Below, piece after piece: positions 1-8,451 of a DNA stretch of 64,000 nt. The stretch is from Frankia sp. RB7. GTDB taxonomy: Bacteria > Pseudomonadota > Alphaproteobacteria > Rhizobiales > Xanthobacteraceae. The DNA is taken from NCBI GenBank assembly GCA_030403585.1, contig JAUEPE010000017.1:1-64000 (forward strand), written 5' to 3'. The position numbers and the translations under genes are program-made. Under the pieces are notes generated by a model. It was not told where the DNA came from. It saw only the letters and a list, made by a program, of their open reading frames with translations, and did not search any database. Position 1 is the stretch's first letter, and each line of letters begins with the position of its first letter.

Positions 1-2
1 AA

Positions 3-95
3 GAACTAAAGGAACGCATCATGCTCGGCATCAAGGACGTCAATCGATATCCCGTCATCCACACATGGTCCTACAAACTCGCCGAGCCTGCCTGA
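3..95 (+). CDS. IS630-family transposase, C-terminal end only (cut by window edge)
   Basis: An open frame enters from the left edge and ends at TGA 93-95. Its last 30 residues (ELKERIMLGIKDVNRYP, then VIHTWSYKL) match the usual C-terminal tail of IS630-type transposases of rhizobia, as I remember it. The DDE catalytic core would lie outside the window, so activity cannot be judged. Directly downstream are fragments of two other mobile elements, so this may be the end of a relic rather than a working copy. Confidence 0.5.
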   Translation, partial: ELKERIMLGIKDVNRYPVIHTWSYKLAEPA

Positions 96-122
96 TATGA
101 TTCGAACCAAGGAAACGCTGAC

Positions 123-403
123 CTAGTATTCGTTCACGATGCCGATGAACTTCCTAAACATGTCCCCGGTCTCGTCGTTCGCCAGCGATTCGGCGCGCGA
201 GATCAATTCCACCTTATGCTTTCGCAGCGTTTGAACGGTGAGTCCTGCTCGACCTGGTTGCGGAACGCGCGGGATAACATGATCGCGTCGACCGTGCGGG
301 TACCATCGGTTGCGCGTGCGATCATCTGCTCGAAGGCCGGCCGCTTCATGTTGGTGGCGGTTTCGCCTTCCTCGCGGAAGATACCAACAATGTTGTCGTC
401 GTC
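123..403 (-). pseudogene. serine recombinase (resolvase/invertase) fragment, frameshifted
   Basis: On the minus strand, two adjoining frames together resemble the inner part of a large serine recombinase catalytic domain. The first (about 403 to 245) carries FREEGETATNMKRPAFEQM and an arginine-rich helix. The second (about 242 to 126) carries TLRKHKVELISRAESLAND and ends at a stop right after NEY, where the family continues. The reading frame changes near 244, the N-terminal nucleophile serine region is absent, and the DNA-binding half is missing. It is a dead fragment. It abuts a transposase fragment of the opposite strand at 420, so the junction is a recombination scar. Confidence 0.6.
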
Positions 404-419
404 GCGCTTGCAACGCGCG

Positions 420-527
420 ATCGCGCCGGGCAAGCCCATGCAGAATGCCTTCATCGAAAGCTTCAACGGCCGGCTGCCGGATGAGCTGTTGAATGAGACG
501 TTGTTCACGTCACTGGCGCAAGCCCGC
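420..527 (+). pseudogene. IS3-family (IS407 group) orfB fragment
   Basis: Thirty-six codons on the plus strand (IAPGKPMQNAFIESFNGR, then LPDELLNETLF) match the region around the third acidic residue of an IS3-type integrase. The same segment occurs with few changes in the nearly complete element at 16174-17441. Nothing before or after continues the transposase, so this is an internal fragment left by deletion or recombination. The frame stays open to 635 without further family resemblance. Confidence 0.6.
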
Positions 528-727
528 ATCACGCAAAAGCGTCAGATGCTGGCCAAGATTCGTCGCCAATGCGTAGTATTACGCGACGAAATTCAATTGA
601 GACCCGCAGTTTTCGGCGCTAACGCTCTAAGATAGCTATCCATCACCGATTGCGCCGACGATACTTTTCGCCGCGGACTAGGCGCCTCGGCCCTGCTTTG
701 TCGTATGCTCCAAAAGGCCTGCACTGG

Positions 728-1351
728 ATGTCACCTTCCCCTACCAACAAGATCGCGCTCTTCATCGACGGGGCCAATCTTTACGCAACGGCGAAAACTC
801 TAGGCTTCGATATCGATTACAAGCGCCTTCTGAAGGAATTTCAGAGCCGCGGGACGCTGTTGCGATCTTTCTATTACACGGCGATCATCGAGGATCAGGA
901 ATATTCCTCGATCCGTCCCCTGATCGACTGGCTCGACTACAACGGCTACACAGTCGTCACCAAGGCGACCAAGGAGTTCGTCGACGCCTCTGGCCGCCGC
1001 AAGGTCAAGGGCAACATGGACATCGAGCTTGCGGTCGATGCCATGGAGCTGGCCGAGCACATCGACCAGATGGTGCTGTTCTCGGGTGATGGCGACTTCC
1101 GTTCGCTGGTCGAGGCCGTGCAGCGCCGGGGTGTGCGGGTCACGGTGATCTCCACCATCGCCAGCCAGCCGCCGATGATCGCCGATGAGCTACGCCGTCA
1201 GGCCGACGTCTTCACCGACCTCGTCGAGTTGCAGTCCAAGCTTGGCCGCGATCCGTCCGAGCGCCCTGCCCCGCGTGATCGCGCCGAGCAGGACGGACGC
1301 GGTCTACGGAAGTTCCTTCAAGAACCGAAGAGCAATGACCCTCACGATTGA
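728..1351 (+). CDS. NYN-domain (LabA/DUF88-like) putative RNA-binding nuclease
   Basis: A 207-residue protein whose first half shows the NYN/PIN-like pattern: ALFIDGANLY near the N-terminus with the first metal-binding aspartate, a central DIELAVDAM, and LFSGDGDF followed by a hydrophobic strand and VISTIASQ. In this family these acidic residues coordinate metal in a PIN-like fold, and members are thought to act on RNA. The last 40 residues are charged and probably disordered. I chose ATG 728 over an in-frame ATG at 650, because the extra 26 residues are arginine-rich and unlike the family. An AAAAGG stretch lies upstream. The gene stands alone between mobile debris and a convergent gene, and is probably ordinary chromosome. 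Confidence 0.85.
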   Translation: MSPSPTNKIALFIDGANLYATAKTLGFDIDYKRLLKEFQSRGTLLRSFYYTAIIEDQEYSSIRPLIDWLDYNGYTVVTKATKEFVDASGRRKVKGNMDIELAVDAMELAEHIDQMVLFSGDGDFRSLVEAVQRRGVRVTVISTIASQPPMIADELRRQADVFTDLVELQSKLGRDPSERPAPRDRAEQDGRGLRKFLQEPKSNDPHD

Positions 1352-1422
1352 ACTGAAGCTCTTCTGTAGAAGTCGGACGAAGATCCGACCTACGCGTCCC
1401 TCAGTCGGCCAGCGCGGTGGCA

Positions 1423-2736
1423 CTAACCCCGAAAGGGCCGACCGACGCTCTCGTAGACGAATCCAGCAGCGGCCATCTCTTCAGGCCGGTAGATATTTCG
1501 GAGGTCAATGACGATGGGCTGCGCCATGATTGCCTTCAAACGATCGAGGTCGAGACCGCGAAACTGCGCCCATTCAGTGACGATAACGAGCGCATCGGCG
1601 CCTTCAGCGCAAGAATATGCATCCTCGCTATAAATGATGTTCGGCAGCTCGCCCTTGGCCTGCTCCATGCCGACGGGATCGAACGCCTTCACCTTCGCGC
1701 CCATGTCGAGGAGGCCGGTTACCAGCGGAATCGACGGCGCGTCGCGCATGTCGTCGGTATCTGGCTTGAAGGTGAGGCCGAGCACGGCAATGGTCTTGCC
1801 GCGCAGGGAGCCCCCGAGCGCCTGGCTTACTTTCCGCGCCATCGCGCGCTTGCGGTTCTCGTTGACCGCAAGCACGGATTCGACGATGCGCAAGCTCACA
1901 TCGTAGTCCTGCGCGATCTTGATTAGCGCCTTGGTGTCCTTCGGGAAGCAGGAGCCGCCGAAGCCCGGACCGGCATGCAGGAATTTTGTGCCGATGCGGT
2001 TGTCGAGGCCGATGCCGCGTGCGACCTCCTGCACGTTGGCACCGACCTTTTCGGAGAGATCGGCGATCTCATTGATGAAAGTGATCTTGGTCGCGAGAAA
2101 CGCGTTCGCGGCGTATTTGATCATCTCGGCGGTACGGCGTTCTGTGAACATCAGCGGCGCCTGATTCAGCGACAGCGGGCGATAGATGTCGCCCATCACC
2201 TTGCGGCCACGCTCGTCGGACGTGCCGACGACGACGCGATCGGGGAACTTGAAGTCGCGAATCGCCGCGCCCTCGCGCAGGAATTCCGGATTGGAGGCGA
2301 CGACGACGTCGGCCTTGGGATTGGCCTCGCGGATGATGCGCTCGACCTCGTCGCCGGTACCGACCGGCACGGTCGACTTCGTCACCACGACGGTGAAGCC
2401 GGACAGCGACTGCGCGATCTCTTTCGCCGCAGCGTAGACGTAGGAGAGATCGGCGTGGCCGTCGCCGCGACGCGAGGGTGTGCCGACCGCGATGAACACC
2501 GCGTCGGCATCGGCAACCGGCTTTGACAGGTCGGCGGTGAAGCTCAGTCGCTTGGCCACGACGTTGGTCGCGACCAGTTCGTCGAGGCCCGGCTCGTAGA
2601 TCGGAATCTCGCCGCGATGAAGGCTAGCGATCTTCTTCTCGTCCTTGTCGACGCAGGTGACGTCGTGACCGAAATCTGCGAAGCAAGCTCCGGACACCAG
2701 TCCCACATAACCCGTGCCGATCATCGCGATGCGCAT
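1423..2736 (-). CDS. ugd: UDP-glucose 6-dehydrogenase
   Basis: Oxidises UDP-glucose to UDP-glucuronate with two NAD+, supplying a precursor for acidic exopolysaccharide. The 437 residues cover the whole family. An N-terminal Rossmann motif (IGTGYVGLVSGACFA, residues 6-20) is followed by the VGTPS turn near 85, the central helical domain, and the catalytic cysteine 263 in GPGFGGSCFPKDT. The C-terminal domain carries GLTFKPDTDDMRDAPS. The start at 2736 gives the normal N-terminus MRIAMIGTGY. The gene is read leftward, away from the alginate-like genes, and appears monocistronic. Its product fits the polysaccharide genes of the region, but the enzyme also serves other cell-surface glycans. Confidence 0.96.
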   Translation of the reverse strand: MRIAMIGTGYVGLVSGACFADFGHDVTCVDKDEKKIASLHRGEIPIYEPGLDELVATNVVAKRLSFTADLSKPVADADAVFIAVGTPSRRGDGHADLSYVYAAAKEIAQSLSGFTVVVTKSTVPVGTGDEVERIIREANPKADVVVASNPEFLREGAAIRDFKFPDRVVVGTSDERGRKVMGDIYRPLSLNQAPLMFTERRTAEMIKYAANAFLATKITFINEIADLSEKVGANVQEVARGIGLDNRIGTKFLHAGPGFGGSCFPKDTKALIKIAQDYDVSLRIVESVLAVNENRKRAMARKVSQALGGSLRGKTIAVLGLTFKPDTDDMRDAPSIPLVTGLLDMGAKVKAFDPVGMEQAKGELPNIIYSEDAYSCAEGADALVIVTEWAQFRGLDLDRLKAIMAQPIVIDLRNIYRPEEMAAAGFVYESVGRPFRG

Positions 2737-2840
2737 ACAAAAACTCGCTAGGCTTTAAAACGTTGCTAGCTTTGTACCGCTCTCTAACTGCCTGTGCACG
2801 CGACATTCAGGCGAGCCGCACGGCTGTCAGAAATGTACCT

Positions 2841-2882
2841 TAACGGCCTGATCCTTGGAAATAACGGCCTGATCCTTGGAAA
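2841..2882. repeat. perfect 21-bp tandem duplication
   Basis: The 21-base unit beginning TAACGGCCTGATCCTTGG occurs twice head to tail (2841-2861 and 2862-2882) with no mismatch. It lies about 100 bases upstream of the ugd start, inside its leader or promoter region. Two copies without divergence suggest a recent slippage event. Confidence 0.9.
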
Positions 2883-2988
2883 TTAAAGGACGCGACCATG
2901 CCCTTGAAGCCGCTCGTCGAAGGCACTGAGCGAGTCCACGGGGTGTGAGGAGCCGACTGCGGCACTGAGCCAGTGCCCAACGGACAGC

Positions 2989-3339
2989 TTAATTCACCAA
3001 GCGGCCTCTGACCGCGATTTCGAAGTTGGAAACGCAGGATTCAAGGCTGCGCGCCGGACCGGCGTCGTTCAGGTCCTTAGCTATGTGACGAAGGCGTGCG
3101 TGGGAGCGCCCCTCAATTTCATCGAGGTCGGTCGCAATCTTCTCGAGCGCCTGCTGAAGGCGTCGCAGATGGGAGAGTTGCAAAGCTGCCTGGCCCACTA
3201 TGGCTCCGCCATGCGCGTTTGCGGCGTGGAGTCGGGCCTGCGACGGTCCGCGGATGGCAGACCCCCAGCAGCGGCTCCGAGACAGCATCATGAGCCATCT
3301 CGATACGACGCCCCCGAATAAGCTTCCAGCACCGAACAA
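2989..3339 (-). CDS. hypothetical protein
   Basis: A 116-residue minus-strand frame that I do not recognise. The second half (LQQALEKIATDLDEIEG and following) is charged and helix-forming. There is no convincing signal peptide, and no strong ribosome-binding site at the first ATG; an alternative start is ATG ATG at 3291. Plus-strand frames over the same bases look like shadows. The interval between ugd and the secreted-protein genes would otherwise be empty, so this is either a small real gene or a chance frame. Confidence 0.35.
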   Translation of the reverse strand: MFGAGSLFGGVVSRWLMMLSRSRCWGSAIRGPSQARLHAANAHGGAIVGQAALQLSHLRRLQQALEKIATDLDEIEGRSHARLRHIAKDLNDAGPARSLESCVSNFEIAVRGRLVN

Positions 3340-3547
3340 GGTTAATACCCGAAACTTAAATAATTTGTATTATTTGCGATTTTTCAGAGCAGCGTCAATA
3401 GCTCAATTTAATGTCAGGGCCATTATATATCGGTCAATGCCGCTGCGTATGCAGCCAAAACGGGCTACTCGCCGAGTTTGGCAATCTATCCAATATCGGT
3501 CGTTGCCGATTGCTGGAGCCAGGAGACGTCTGTGGCATCAAGCAGCC

Positions 3548-3877
3548 TTACGACTGCACCGAGCACCGGAGGGAGCCGTTAGCTGCCGCCAGCGACACGG
3601 TCACCACGCGATTCTTCCGAACCGCAAATTCGCAGAGTTTTCGACTTGTCTCGCCGTGCTTGATCTGAATGCTTGCAGTTCCGGTGGGCTGCCGGACCAC
3701 CAGACTGCTCCGGGCACCGAGATCGAGCGTCGTCGAGTTCAAGATCAGAATGTCGCCGGTCGCCAGCGTGGCGAAGCTCTTCTTCACCTCCACAAAGCCG
3801 GTTTCTTCGTGCCAGTCACACCCGGTCAATCCCACTCCAACAACCAGCAAGACGGCTTGGGTCAGCCTCAGCCTCAT
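3548..3877 (-). CDS. putative lipoprotein of unknown function
   Basis: A 109-residue protein starting with a lipoprotein signal: MRLRLTQAVLLVVGVGLTGC, with cysteine 20 as the predicted lipidation site. The mature part is short and beta-rich, with a repeated valine/alanine strand pattern, and I know no family for it. Its ATG overlaps the stop of the upstream gene (ATGA at 3874-3877), so the two are probably translationally coupled. It would be anchored at the periplasmic face of the inner or outer membrane. Confidence 0.75.
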   Translation of the reverse strand: MRLRLTQAVLLVVGVGLTGCDWHEETGFVEVKKSFATLATGDILILNSTTLDLGARSSLVVRQPTGTASIQIKHGETSRKLCEFAVRKNRVVTVSLAAANGSLRCSVQS

Positions 3878-4557
3878 GACTCCGGTGGTGTGAGGCTGCG
3901 GATGAAGAGCCTCAACCCTTCCGAAGCTCCTCTCACGTCGCCGGCGAGATTACGAACGACCCTGACCATCTCGTCGGCGTTTTCGACTTCCAGCACTTCG
4001 GCCGCATAGTCGCCCCGGGTCTGCACGGTCTTCAAGAGCTGGGTGAATTCGCTGCTTGCCTTTGCTAATTCATCCGTCGCCTTCACCATTTCGGCAACGT
4101 TCTGATCCCAGCGCTTCTGCAGTGCCTGCCGTTCTGACGGCGTAAACTTGGTATCGTTGCGCATCTGCTCCTGCTTGGAGCGAGCATATCCCAAGGCGAG
4201 GGCACCAAGCCTCGCAATCTGACCATTGTCCGCGACCAGACCCAGGGTCTGGGAGATCAGAGCTTGAAGCTCCTCGACCTGCTGCTTCGCGGCGTCAGGC
4301 TTGGACAGGGATTCTATCGTCTTCGCCTTCTCCTCGATCCTCGCGTTGACGCCTTCAAGGTTCTTGCGGACATCGCCAAGCTGGCTGCGAAAATCGTTGA
4401 GCGGGGTCGAAGGTGCAGCTTCGGAAGTGGAGGCCGATGTTCCGCTCTCGGCGGCGTGCGCCGGGCTTATCGCTGCCATGGCCGTGCACAGGAAAGCGCC
4501 GCAGATCGCTCCGCCCAAGGACAAAGTCCGCCGTCTGGGGGTGAACAAATCGGTCAT
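3874..4557 (-). CDS. secreted coiled-coil protein of unknown function
   Basis: A 227-residue protein with a long N-terminal signal (hydrophobic core about residues 13-30, cleavage probably after SPAHA). A serine/alanine-rich linker is followed by an almost wholly helical body with heptad-like stretches (LRSQLGDVRKNLEGVNARI-type segments at 55-90 and 150-200). No catalytic motif is visible. It sits first in a two-gene unit with the lipoprotein downstream (4-base overlap), so the pair may act together in the periplasm. A DUF-type periplasmic helper for the neighbouring polysaccharide genes is possible but unsupported. Confidence 0.75.
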   Translation of the reverse strand: MTDLFTPRRRTLSLGGAICGAFLCTAMAAISPAHAAESGTSASTSEAAPSTPLNDFRSQLGDVRKNLEGVNARIEEKAKTIESLSKPDAAKQQVEELQALISQTLGLVADNGQIARLGALALGYARSKQEQMRNDTKFTPSERQALQKRWDQNVAEMVKATDELAKASSEFTQLLKTVQTRGDYAAEVLEVENADEMVRVVRNLAGDVRGASEGLRLFIRSLTPPES

Positions 4558-4633
4558 CGCAAACCTCCAGGGCTATGAGAATGCCCGTCGATGGGGCCGA
4601 CCAAGGCTAATCATGCGCGCCAATCGCGGTCCA

Positions 4634-4918
4634 TTACCACCAAAAGTAAGGAAATACCCGATACTTCAGCCGCGGATTGCCATAGTAGCCGGGACCATCA
4701 AATGGACCGTAGAAATTGCCGTCTCCATAGACCCAGCGAGCAACCGGCTTGCGGACTGGCGGGCGGTAGCAGCGCCCACCCTCGTCGCAGATCACTTTGA
4801 CTTGCTCGAGCGCCGAATTGGAATGGACCGTGGCGGTTTGGGCCAGAAGCGGGGCCGCGGACGCCCCTCCCACCAGCAACATCGAAAGACCGGCGATTGC
4901 TCCAGCCAGTTTCACCAT
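4634..4918 (-). CDS. small secreted protein
   Basis: A 94-residue product from ATG 4918, chosen over 4948 because MVKLAGAIAGLSMLLVGG is a compact signal peptide. Cleavage is likely after GASAA. The mature protein has two cysteines (CDEGGRC), consistent with a disulfide, and ends in a glycine/tyrosine/tryptophan-rich tail (YGPFDGPGYYGN). Such tails are common in small exported proteins of this group. Function is unknown. It lies 76 bases upstream of the coiled-coil gene on the same strand. Confidence 0.65.
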   Translation of the reverse strand: MVKLAGAIAGLSMLLVGGASAAPLLAQTATVHSNSALEQVKVICDEGGRCYRPPVRKPVARWVYGDGNFYGPFDGPGYYGNPRLKYRVFPYFWW

Positions 4919-4948
4919 TGTCTTGCCCCTCTGATCCGACCGATTCAT

Positions 4949-5289
4949 GGTCGCCTGCGGCCAATAGTCTTAATGGCCTCTCATCCACAGGACAAGGCTG
5001 CCGAGGCCGGCTCAGGGCTGTCTGGCCGCTGCCACGCCCCCGCTGCGATGAATTTGCCACATCAACTATCCGAACGGCACCCGGACGGGGCTGCCCCCTT
5101 CACCCACGCAACTCCGCAGCTTGTCGGATTGTGATCGACCACCGCAGAAGAATCCAGGGAGACCTTTCGAAAGGTCTTGCTAACCAATTCCGTTTCCCAT
5201 GCGACAAACGACATGGCTAGTTCGGATTTTCGCTCCCATAGGTTGGATGCTATGTAGATGAGGCTCGATCCACCTATCCAAATCTGAAT
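4949..5289. other. divergent intergenic region with an 18-bp perfect palindrome
   Basis: This 341-base spacer separates the leftward small secreted protein gene from the rightward acetylation genes, so it should hold both promoters. At 5160-5177 lies AGACCTTTCGAAAGGTCT, a perfect 18-base palindrome about 110 bases before the algF-like start. It could be a dimeric regulator operator or a small hairpin. No clear sigma-70 boxes or coding signal were found. Confidence 0.5.
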
Positions 5290-5994
5290 ATGGCCATCTC
5301 CTCACTTTTCTGCGGTCACCGTCGTGAACGGTCGTGCAGCTTTGCCGCACTGCTCGCGACGCTGACAATCGTCGTCGCCGCTCCGAGCCGCGCGCAGGAC
5401 ATCGGTCGCCTTTATGCGACCAAACCGCCGCCAGGATATGCGTACATAAGGGTTGTTACTGCGTCCGACAGCGACGTCCCTCGGGTTCAGATCAATTCGC
5501 AGGACCTGCAGATGAGTGAGGCAACAGGAACTAGCTCATACCGCGCTGTTCCAGGAGATCAGCCTCTGAACCTTTTGGTCGAGGGCTCTACAGTTTCGAA
5601 AGATCTCGTGCCGGGCGCCGAGGCGTATCTGACCCTGGTGATCTCAAAAACAAACTCGGCCTGGACCGTCCATGCCATCGACGAGGGCCAGAGCTCCAGC
5701 GACGGCTTGAAAGCCAAGCTGCGCTTCTTCAATCTCGCCCCTGGTTGTACGGCTACGCTGAAAATTACAGACGGCCCAACGATCTTTCAGCAAACCCCGT
5801 TTGCCTCCGTTCGGTCTCGCACCATCAACCCAGTAACCGCAAAGCTCGAAGGCTCCTGCGGCGAGACCAATGCCTCCCTCACACTCCCTCAACTGCGTGC
5901 CGGCGACTACTACAGCATATTGCTTCGCAAGGATTCCGAGCGACTTCGTCTCACCGGCCAATTGGATGAGACCGAACCCTATCGGGAGCGCTAG
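5290..5994 (+). CDS. AlgF-like periplasmic adaptor of polysaccharide O-acetylation
   Basis: A 234-residue exported protein with a signal peptide ending near SRAQ (about residue 36). The body resembles AlgF of alginate systems: tandem beta domains with RFFNLAPGCTATLKI in the middle and a C-terminal LRAGDYYSILL segment. In alginate systems AlgF links the membrane acetyl donor to the periplasmic transferases. It is the first gene of a rightward run, 11 bases before the MBOAT gene. That order (F, I, J, X-like) supports the call more than sequence alone. No strong ribosome-binding site precedes ATG 5290. Confidence 0.7.
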   Translation: MAISSLFCGHRRERSCSFAALLATLTIVVAAPSRAQDIGRLYATKPPPGYAYIRVVTASDSDVPRVQINSQDLQMSEATGTSSYRAVPGDQPLNLLVEGSTVSKDLVPGAEAYLTLVISKTNSAWTVHAIDEGQSSSDGLKAKLRFFNLAPGCTATLKITDGPTIFQQTPFASVRSRTINPVTAKLEGSCGETNASLTLPQLRAGDYYSILLRKDSERLRLTGQLDETEPYRER

Positions 5995-6005
5995 GCTGCT
6001 CATCG

Positions 6006-7385
6006 ATGGTGTTCGTCAGCGATTCCTTCGTTTTTCTTTTTCTGCCTCTGTTTCTGCTCGTCTATGCGATAGTCCCTGCCCGATTCCGCAATGCCACAAT
6101 CCTCCTGTTCAGCCTGATATTCTATGGGTGGTGGCGGCTCGATTTTCTCCCGCTCCTAATGGCCATCGCGTGCTGGTCTTGGGGAACGGGCCTCTGGATC
6201 GTCCGAAGCGCAGGCCGCGAACGTCGGATCGCACTACTCGCCGCTATCCTTGCGCCCATCGCTAGCCTGATCTGGTTCAAATACGTCAACCTTCTCGCTG
6301 AAAGCGCGCGGGCCATAGGTGCACCGATCGGACCTTGGACGGCGATTCCGTTGCCCATCGGGCTCTCATTCTTCGTGTTCGGCGCGATTTCCTACTCGGT
6401 GGACCTCTTCCGAAAGACGGTTGCGGCTGAACCAAGCCTCGTTAACTACGCCACCTATCAGACTATGTTTGGCCATCTCGTCGCAGGTCCCGTGGTGCGC
6501 TACCAGTCGGTCGCGGAACGACTGACATCACGCTCCTTCAACCTTTCGGAGTTCACCGAAGGATGGCGCCGTTTCATGCTCGGTTTTGCGCAGAAGGTTC
6601 TTCTCGGAGATACGCTCGCGCCGCTCGTCGATGCCGGCTATTCGCTACCGAATCCCAGCATGGCCGATGTCACCTTGACCGTGGCCGCCTACGCGCTGCA
6701 CCTCTACTTCGATTTTGCTGGCTACAGCAGCATGGCCATCGGGCTCGGCCTGATGGTCGGCTTGAAGTTTCCGGAGAATTTCGACAATCCCTATCTAAGC
6801 AGATCGATCGCTGAGTTCTGGCGACGCTGGCACATCAGCTTGTCGAGCTGGCTCCGCGACTACCTGTACATTCCGCTTGGGGGAAACCGCGTTGGCAGGG
6901 TTCGCTCCTATTTCAACTTGCTGGTGACCATGGCCCTCGGCGGCCTCTGGCACGGCGCGAGCTGGACCTTTCTTGTCTGGGGCGTTTGGCATGGGCTGGG
7001 GTTGATCGCGGCGCGGCTCTGGAGCGCCGCCGGTGCACCCGCAATCCCGGTCCTCATCGCCCATCTCCTGACAATGGTTTTCGTCATGATCGGATGGCTG
7101 CTGTTTCGTGCCCAGGACTGGCAGGTAGCCCAAACGATGATGTCGGGGCTCCTTGGATTTAACGGGCTGTCCTTGTCGTCACCTATGATTGCGGCGGCCA
7201 GGCCAACCGAACTACTGACTCTTTGCCTAAGTCTCCTCGTGGTCTACGAGCCGGCGCTGCCCGACTACCCGTTGCGCCGTTATATCGCACGTCCACCATT
7301 CGAATTGGCGTTGCTGCTGTGGCTCTGCGCCTTGTGGACGATGCAAAGCCGCACCGTGATTCCCTTCCTGTATTTCCAGTTCTAG
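6006..7385 (+). CDS. algI: MBOAT-family O-acyltransferase, AlgI-like
   Basis: A 459-residue polytopic membrane protein, the usual AlgI length. It carries the MBOAT hallmarks: FEPARF-like start, YLHLYFDFAGYSSMAIG at 231-246, FWRRWHISLSSWLRDY at 271-286 and GLWHGASWTFLVWG at 313-326. Histidine 316 is the expected active-site residue. In alginate and similar systems this protein passes an acetyl group across the inner membrane to periplasmic AlgJ/AlgX-type enzymes. It lies between the AlgF-like gene and two such enzymes, with gaps of 11 and 6 bases, so a single operon is likely. The polymer it serves is not known from sequence. Confidence 0.93.
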   Translation: MVFVSDSFVFLFLPLFLLVYAIVPARFRNATILLFSLIFYGWWRLDFLPLLMAIACWSWGTGLWIVRSAGRERRIALLAAILAPIASLIWFKYVNLLAESARAIGAPIGPWTAIPLPIGLSFFVFGAISYSVDLFRKTVAAEPSLVNYATYQTMFGHLVAGPVVRYQSVAERLTSRSFNLSEFTEGWRRFMLGFAQKVLLGDTLAPLVDAGYSLPNPSMADVTLTVAAYALHLYFDFAGYSSMAIGLGLMVGLKFPENFDNPYLSRSIAEFWRRWHISLSSWLRDYLYIPLGGNRVGRVRSYFNLLVTMALGGLWHGASWTFLVWGVWHGLGLIAARLWSAAGAPAIPVLIAHLLTMVFVMIGWLLFRAQDWQVAQTMMSGLLGFNGLSLSSPMIAAARPTELLTLCLSLLVVYEPALPDYPLRRYIARPPFELALLLWLCALWTMQSRTVIPFLYFQF

Positions 7386-7391
7386 GGGCGC

Positions 7392-8447
7392 GTGATGATC
7401 AGGACTTTTCTCGTATTCGCAGTGATCTTCTCGGGCTTAGCCGCGGTGCTGACTAAAGGTCACGAAGCACTCGGCGAAGTGTTGAGAACGACGACCGAGA
7501 AAGATCTAACCGACGGTCGCTTCGCGCAGAAAATCGACAAAGCGATCTTTGCAGCAGTGCCGAGAAGCACCGCGCTGGACGGCCTCGTGACGGGGCTGGA
7601 GTATCGGGTACTGGGCGACGCCGGGCCACAGGTCCGCGCCGGGTGCGGTGATTGGCTATACACCATGGAAGAACTGCGAGCCGAACGCCACGATCACGAC
7701 AACATGGCGCTCCGTGCAGAAATGCTGCAGCGGCTGGTCCGAGCAGTCAAGCGCTCGGGCGCGCGCCTCGTTATTGTCCCAGTACCCGACAAGGCAGACC
7801 AGGTCGAAGACAAGCTCTGTGGCATCAGGGCGACGCAATCACGGCTACGAGATCAATTCTGGAGCGAGCTCGCCCGTGTCGACGGCGCGCTTGTCGTTGA
7901 CCTTCGCAATCACTGGCCGAAGCCAGGCTATTGGAAGACAGACACTCACTGGGATCAGACCGGCGCACGCTTTGCGGCCGAGCAGATCGCACAGGCTCTC
8001 GCTCGCACGCTCGATCCCGGTGGAGATGCAGTCAAACTTGTGGACGGGTCCATTCGACAGCGCACGGGCGACCTCGCGCGACTGTCCGGATTGACCGAAG
8101 CGCCACATTTGCTCGCGCCGGTGCCCGAGCAAGAGCGAGAGGTTAGGGTGGATATCTCGCGATCAGGCGGGCTGCTTGACGACACGCCCGAACCGCAGAT
8201 CATTCTTGCCGGGTCTTCCTTCTCGTTAAACTCGGGATTCTTTGAATATCTCGAAACCTCTCTCGCCAGAGAGGTGGCGCAAGTCAGCCAGCCAGGCGGA
8301 GGCTTCGCCGGCGCGCTGATCGAGACCCTCGACAAGCAAGCCGGCAGCTTGGAGAAGGTCAAGGCTGTGATATGGGAGTGGCCGATGCGGTCTTTGGTCT
8401 CCTCGCCGAGCGAAGCCGAAAAAAACTTCATGCGCCAAATCAGGTGA
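7392..8447 (+). CDS. algJ: AlgJ-like SGNH-type O-acetyltransferase, membrane-anchored
   Basis: A 351-residue protein with an N-terminal membrane segment (about residues 4-20) and a periplasmic SGNH-like domain. The AlgJ/AlgX motif is visible as TDTHWDQTGA, giving aspartate 184 and histidine 186. A later GSSFS (about 274-278) supplies the probable nucleophile serine. The family moves acetyl groups onto the polymer in the periplasm. The start codon follows the MBOAT stop by six bases, and the next gene begins four bases after its stop. Together with that gene it makes two transferases of one operon, perhaps with different acceptor positions. Confidence 0.85.
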   Translation: MMIRTFLVFAVIFSGLAAVLTKGHEALGEVLRTTTEKDLTDGRFAQKIDKAIFAAVPRSTALDGLVTGLEYRVLGDAGPQVRAGCGDWLYTMEELRAERHDHDNMALRAEMLQRLVRAVKRSGARLVIVPVPDKADQVEDKLCGIRATQSRLRDQFWSELARVDGALVVDLRNHWPKPGYWKTDTHWDQTGARFAAEQIAQALARTLDPGGDAVKLVDGSIRQRTGDLARLSGLTEAPHLLAPVPEQEREVRVDISRSGGLLDDTPEPQIILAGSSFSLNSGFFEYLETSLAREVAQVSQPGGGFAGALIETLDKQAGSLEKVKAVIWEWPMRSLVSSPSEAEKNFMRQIR

Positions 8448-8451
8448 TCCA

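Noticed and set aside
216..635. 139-codon plus-strand frame in the left debris as a single gene
   Set aside because: Only codons 69-104 have family resemblance; the rest is antisense to the recombinase fragment.
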